From NCBI GenBank assembly GCA_003509845.1, contig DOMR01000102.1:3101-20533 (forward strand): 17,433 nucleotides of DNA, in the 5' to 3' direction. The stretch's first letter is position 1. Each line of letters opens with the position of its first letter. The position numbers were made by a program, and so were the translations under genes. Source of the stretch: Chitinophagaceae bacterium. GTDB lineage: Bacteria > Bacteroidota > Bacteroidia > Chitinophagales > Chitinophagaceae. Below the pieces are notes generated by a model that ran no database searches, was not told the origin of the DNA, and saw only the letters and a list, made by a program, of their open reading frames with translations. This document shows positions 14,913-17,433 of the stretch, piece by piece.

Positions 14913-17069
14913 ATGACTAACTTAGTAAATTATAATTTAAAAATAACTATTTTGAAAATAACAAATTTGCTTATTTATACTTTGTTGTTCGTATTTTATT
15001 CGAACACAGTTTTTGGGCAAAAAGTAGTCAATATTGCATGTATTGGAAATGGGGTGACCTATGGTGTTGGCGTTGAAAATAGAGAAAAGAATAATTTTCC
15101 ACAGCAATTGCAGTATTTACTCGGTGCGAATTATAAGGTAACTAATTTCGGAGTGGTTAATGCGCCTGTTTTAAGTAATGGTTTAAATGGTTACACCCAA
15201 ACAGCTGCATTTAAAAAAAGCCACACAATTAACCCAGATATTGTTTTTGTAGAATTGGGCTTAGATGAAATAAAATCATCAGACACTGCATTTATTTCAA
15301 ATTTCACAAATACGCTTGAAGGTATTGTACAGTCCTATGCTAATTTGTCGGCGCGTCCGCGTATTGTTCTATTTTTACCTTTGCCTATTTTTTTAAACGA
15401 TAGTAGTCTTTTAAATAACAGCGTCATTAAAAATAAAATAATACCTAAAATTCAAAAAATTGCTTTTGAGAAAAATATAGAAGTATTGGATTTGTTTTCT
15501 ATGTTTATCGATAAGCAAGATTTGTTTTTAGATAAAATTCATCCATCCTCTTTAGGAGGTACGCTAATTTCTAAAAGGTTATATGAACTTGTTAAATTAG
15601 ATCCAGCAAAACGGAGTAAAGTTTTTGAAAAAATTAATGAACAAAAAGTGATCAGTTCTTTTTATGGATATTCATGCGCTGATTTTACCTTTCAGAATAG
15701 AAATTGCAAAATTGTAAGTCCTAAAACAGTTACTGAAGGTCAACCTTGGGTTTGGCGCGCCAGATTTTGGGGACATGAACCACAAACCGATATTGCATTA
15801 TTAGAAAGGGGATTTCATGTTGTTTATATGGATGTGTCTGAAATGTATGGTAACGAGGAATCCATAAAATTGTGGAATTCATTTTATGACTACATGCAAA
15901 TTGTCGGCATGTCTAAAAAAGTTGTTTTAGAAGGAATGAGTAGGGGTGGTATTTATGCGTATAATTGGGCTTTGCAAAATCCAACTAAAGTAGCTGCAGT
16001 TTATGCAGATGCGCCTGTTCTTGATATGAAAAGCTGGCCAGGTGGATTAGGAAAGGGGCCTGGAAGTAAGGATGATTGGACAATTTTTAAAAATGATTTT
16101 AATTTAACGGAGGAGCAAGCCAAGTTATTTAAAAATAGTCCATTGGATAATGCGGAACTAATTGCAAAGGGAGGCTATCCAATGCTGCATGTTGTTGGGG
16201 ATGCTGACGAGGTAGTGCCTGTGGATGAAAATACAAATCCCTTTGAAGTTCGAATCAAAAGTGCAGGCGGAGATATTACAGTGATACATAAAAAAGGGAT
16301 TGGGCATCATCCGCATAGTTTGGCTAATCCAACGCCGATTGTTGATTTTATTTTAAAAAGTACAGGATATAAAACAAAGTTTTCTATTATTCCTACACCT
16401 TCTGCAGAATATCGATCTGCAGCAGGCTGGAAGGAAGGGACAGATTGGTGGGTTCAGTATGAAGAGATCAATCAATTATTAAAAGCCGAAAAAAAATTAG
16501 ACATCATTTTTTTAGGTAATTCTATTACCCAAGGAATAGGAGGGAATAGGCCTTCGGTTACTTATAAAGCAGGGAAGCCTTATTTTGAAAAAGCGTTTAA
16601 TGAATTTCATTGGGTGGTTGCAGGAATTTCAGGAGATCGAACACAACATATTTTATGGCGATTGCAAAATGGAAATTATGGATCATCGAAACCCAAATTA
16701 CTTGTGTTAACTATTGGAGTTAATAATTTTAATGAGGATTCCGGGGAGGAAACAGCGGATGGGATTAAGTTAATACTTGATTTGTTGCAAGCGAATATGC
16801 CTGAAACTAAAGTGTTATTGATAGGCCCCTTACCTACAGGGTTGCATCCTAATTCAAGTAACCGGATAAAGTATGATATGGTGCATTCAATTATAAAATA
16901 TTATGCAAGTTCTCAAGTTAGCTACCTGCCTTTGACTCAATATTTTATCAAACAAGATGGAGAATTAGATACCAATTATTGTTCTGGCGATGGAATTCAT
17001 TTAATTGAACCAGGTTATGAATTATGGGCGAAGTTGTTGAAGGGAGCGGTAGGGAAAGTATTGAAGTAA
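14913..17069 (+). CDS. Exported three-domain hydrolase: degenerate SGNH, alpha/beta hydrolase, intact SGNH esterase
   Basis: From the ATG at 14913 the protein is 718 residues with a signal peptide ending VFGQ (about 33-36). Domain 1 (about 40-225) has the SGNH fold, but its nucleophile block reads GNGVTYG, with G47 where the catalytic Ser belongs. Its GxND block reads GLDE (D118 for Asn), although D207/H210 remain, so it looks inactive. Domain 2 (about 245-495) is an alpha/beta hydrolase with S343 in GMSRGG, D432 and H465/H466. Domain 3 (about 520-718) is an intact SGNH hydrolase: S537 in GNSITQG, a SGDRTQH block, GVNN, and D693/H696. The likely job is removing ester groups from polysaccharides or glycosides outside the cytoplasm. 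Alternative in-frame starts are ATG 14901 and TTG 14886, right after the upstream stop. Confidence 0.85.
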   Translation: MTNLVNYNLKITILKITNLLIYTLLFVFYSNTVFGQKVVNIACIGNGVTYGVGVENREKNNFPQQLQYLLGANYKVTNFGVVNAPVLSNGLNGYTQTAAFKKSHTINPDIVFVELGLDEIKSSDTAFISNFTNTLEGIVQSYANLSARPRIVLFLPLPIFLNDSSLLNNSVIKNKIIPKIQKIAFEKNIEVLDLFSMFIDKQDLFLDKIHPSSLGGTLISKRLYELVKLDPAKRSKVFEKINEQKVISSFYGYSCADFTFQNRNCKIVSPKTVTEGQPWVWRARFWGHEPQTDIALLERGFHVVYMDVSEMYGNEESIKLWNSFYDYMQIVGMSKKVVLEGMSRGGIYAYNWALQNPTKVAAVYADAPVLDMKSWPGGLGKGPGSKDDWTIFKNDFNLTEEQAKLFKNSPLDNAELIAKGGYPMLHVVGDADEVVPVDENTNPFEVRIKSAGGDITVIHKKGIGHHPHSLANPTPIVDFILKSTGYKTKFSIIPTPSAEYRSAAGWKEGTDWWVQYEEINQLLKAEKKLDIIFLGNSITQGIGGNRPSVTYKAGKPYFEKAFNEFHWVVAGISGDRTQHILWRLQNGNYGSSKPKLLVLTIGVNNFNEDSGEETADGIKLILDLLQANMPETKVLLIGPLPTGLHPNSSNRIKYDMVHSIIKYYASSQVSYLPLTQYFIKQDGELDTNYCSGDGIHLIEPGYELWAKLLKGAVGKVLK

Positions 17070-17080
17070 TTCAGGGGATT

Positions 17081-17105
17081 GTCGTTCTCGCTTTGCTAGA
17101 ACGAC
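17081..17105 (+). repeat. Intergenic inverted repeat (8-base perfect stem)
   Basis: GTCGTTCT (17081-17088) and AGAACGAC (17098-17105) form a perfect stem around a nine-base CGCTTTGCT loop, 11 bases after the hydrolase stop codon. It lacks a T-run on either side, so it is not a classic terminator. The GC-rich stem and CGCTTTGC-type loop resemble the short intergenic palindromes seen in multiple copies in some Bacteroidota genomes. Whether it recurs in this genome cannot be seen from the window. Confidence 0.6.
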
Positions 17106-17129
17106 TTCCTTGACAATGCAAACTAAAAT

Positions 17130-17165
17130 GGGAATGTCGGCTCCATTGCATTGCGCCGACCTCCC
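17130..17165 (+). repeat. Second intergenic inverted repeat
   Basis: GTCGGC (17136-17141) pairs with GCCGAC (17155-17160) around a 13-base loop. GGG (17130-17132) and CCC (17163-17165) extend the stem beyond a small internal bulge. It lies 24 bases after the first hairpin. The two share a GTCG-starting arm, suggesting one composite repeat element rather than two unrelated hairpins. Confidence 0.55.
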
Positions 17166-17346
17166 TAAATGGTGTCCTTGCTCAAAGCTTTTCAACGAAC
17201 CGAATGCTGATTCTTTGCCAATTCGCTCAAGAAAGCACTCGCTTCGCTCGTTCAATTTAATTCCTTGTCTGTTTATAATAGCAAGCTATTAACACAGCCA
17301 ATGCTTTAAATTTCCCACTTCGTGGCTTTCTTTCGCTTCATCGCAT
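17166..17346. other. Non-coding spacer with short palindromic and repeated motifs
   Basis: No convincing gene is present. Short open frames on both strands here have no recognisable domain, and one runs through the upstream hairpins. The segment has CGCTTCGC-type motifs around 17237-17250, echoing the loop of the first hairpin. It also has a small CCAC-TTC-GTGG hairpin at 17315-17325. Together with the two hairpins upstream, this makes a roughly 270-base repeat-like block between the hydrolase gene and the tRNA terminator. Confidence 0.5.
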
Positions 17347-17376
17347 AAAAAAAGCTCCGACTTGCGTCGAAGCTTT
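17347..17376 (-). terminator. Rho-independent terminator of the tRNA-Lys gene
   Basis: Read on the - strand, an 11-base stem (17376-17366 with 17361-17351, one G-T wobble) closes a GCAA tetraloop. It is followed by seven T (17353-17347). It begins two bases after the mature tRNA 3' end, so it terminates the tRNA transcript and stops read-through into the repeat block. Confidence 0.85.
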
Positions 17377-17377
17377 G

Positions 17378-17433
17378 TGAACTGGCTGGGACTCGAACCC
17401 AGGGCCCATACATTAAAAGTGTATTGCTCTACC
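17378..17433 (-). tRNA. tRNA-Lys (anticodon TTT), 5' end outside the window
   Basis: Read on the - strand, the segment begins inside the D arm (GGTAGAGC). It continues with an anticodon stem ATACA/TGTAT around loop CTTTTAA, giving anticodon TTT (Lys). A five-base variable loop follows, then a T arm with CTGGG/CCCAG around TTCGAGT. It ends with the 3' acceptor strand CCAGTTC and discriminator A. CCA is not encoded (the next bases are CA then A), so it must be added after transcription. The 5' acceptor strand and the first D-arm bases lie beyond the window edge. Confidence 0.93.

Noticed and set aside
17022..17292. Short open frames on both strands in the spacer after the hydrolase gene
   Set aside because: They run through inverted repeats, have no domain, and one overlaps the end of the hydrolase gene in antisense.
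1..17433. CRISPR array, insertion sequence or prophage
   Set aside because: No regularly spaced direct repeats, transposase, integrase or phage-type genes were found on either strand.

Overview
The window looks like an AT-rich chromosomal segment of a Bacteroidota bacterium, most likely of the Chitinophagaceae type. The reasons are a fused ccoNO gene, a mono-heme CcoP, a TAnnTTTG-type promoter element, weak or absent Shine-Dalgarno sequences and the mix of protein families. This placement is inference from gene content; no marker gene is present.

Positions 1-7278 (+ strand) hold a cytochrome cbb3 oxidase locus. It starts with the 3' end of a copper-exporting P-type ATPase (ccoI). It continues with ccoS, the ccoNO fusion, a 55-residue ccoQ-like gene, ccoP, ccoG and ccoH (fixH). 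Two accessory genes follow: a membrane protein of the DsbD_2/TauE type and a small coiled-coil protein of unknown function. The genes are tightly packed, and ccoP and ccoG overlap. Together they encode a high-affinity terminal oxidase and its copper-loading and assembly factors. A likely promoter lies between ccoI and ccoS: a Crp/Fnr-family half-site pair is centred about 41 bases upstream of the start predicted from a TAGATTTG element.

Positions 7282-9639 (- strand) converge on the end of the oxidase operon. They encode a soluble PAS histidine kinase followed by a response regulator whose receiver domain is fused to a Crp/Fnr-type DNA-binding module. This resembles the rhizobial FixL-FixJ-FixK cascade with FixJ and FixK collapsed into one protein. 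A perfect Crp/Fnr-like palindrome lies just upstream of the kinase gene. My main hypothesis is that this pair senses oxygen or redox state and controls the oxidase operon.

Positions 9758-13273 hold separate genes. These are a secreted M28 peptidase resembling carboxypeptidase Q (- strand), a prohibitin/SPFH membrane protein with a clear terminator, and an EamA-family transporter.

Positions 13344-17069 (+ strand) hold two adjacent exported proteins. One combines a c-type heme motif with FG-GAP/VCBS calcium-binding repeats. The other is a large three-domain hydrolase: a degenerate SGNH domain, an alpha/beta hydrolase and an intact SGNH domain. Positions 17070-17346 are non-coding with several strong inverted repeats. 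The window ends with a partial tRNA-Lys(TTT) gene and its terminator on the - strand.
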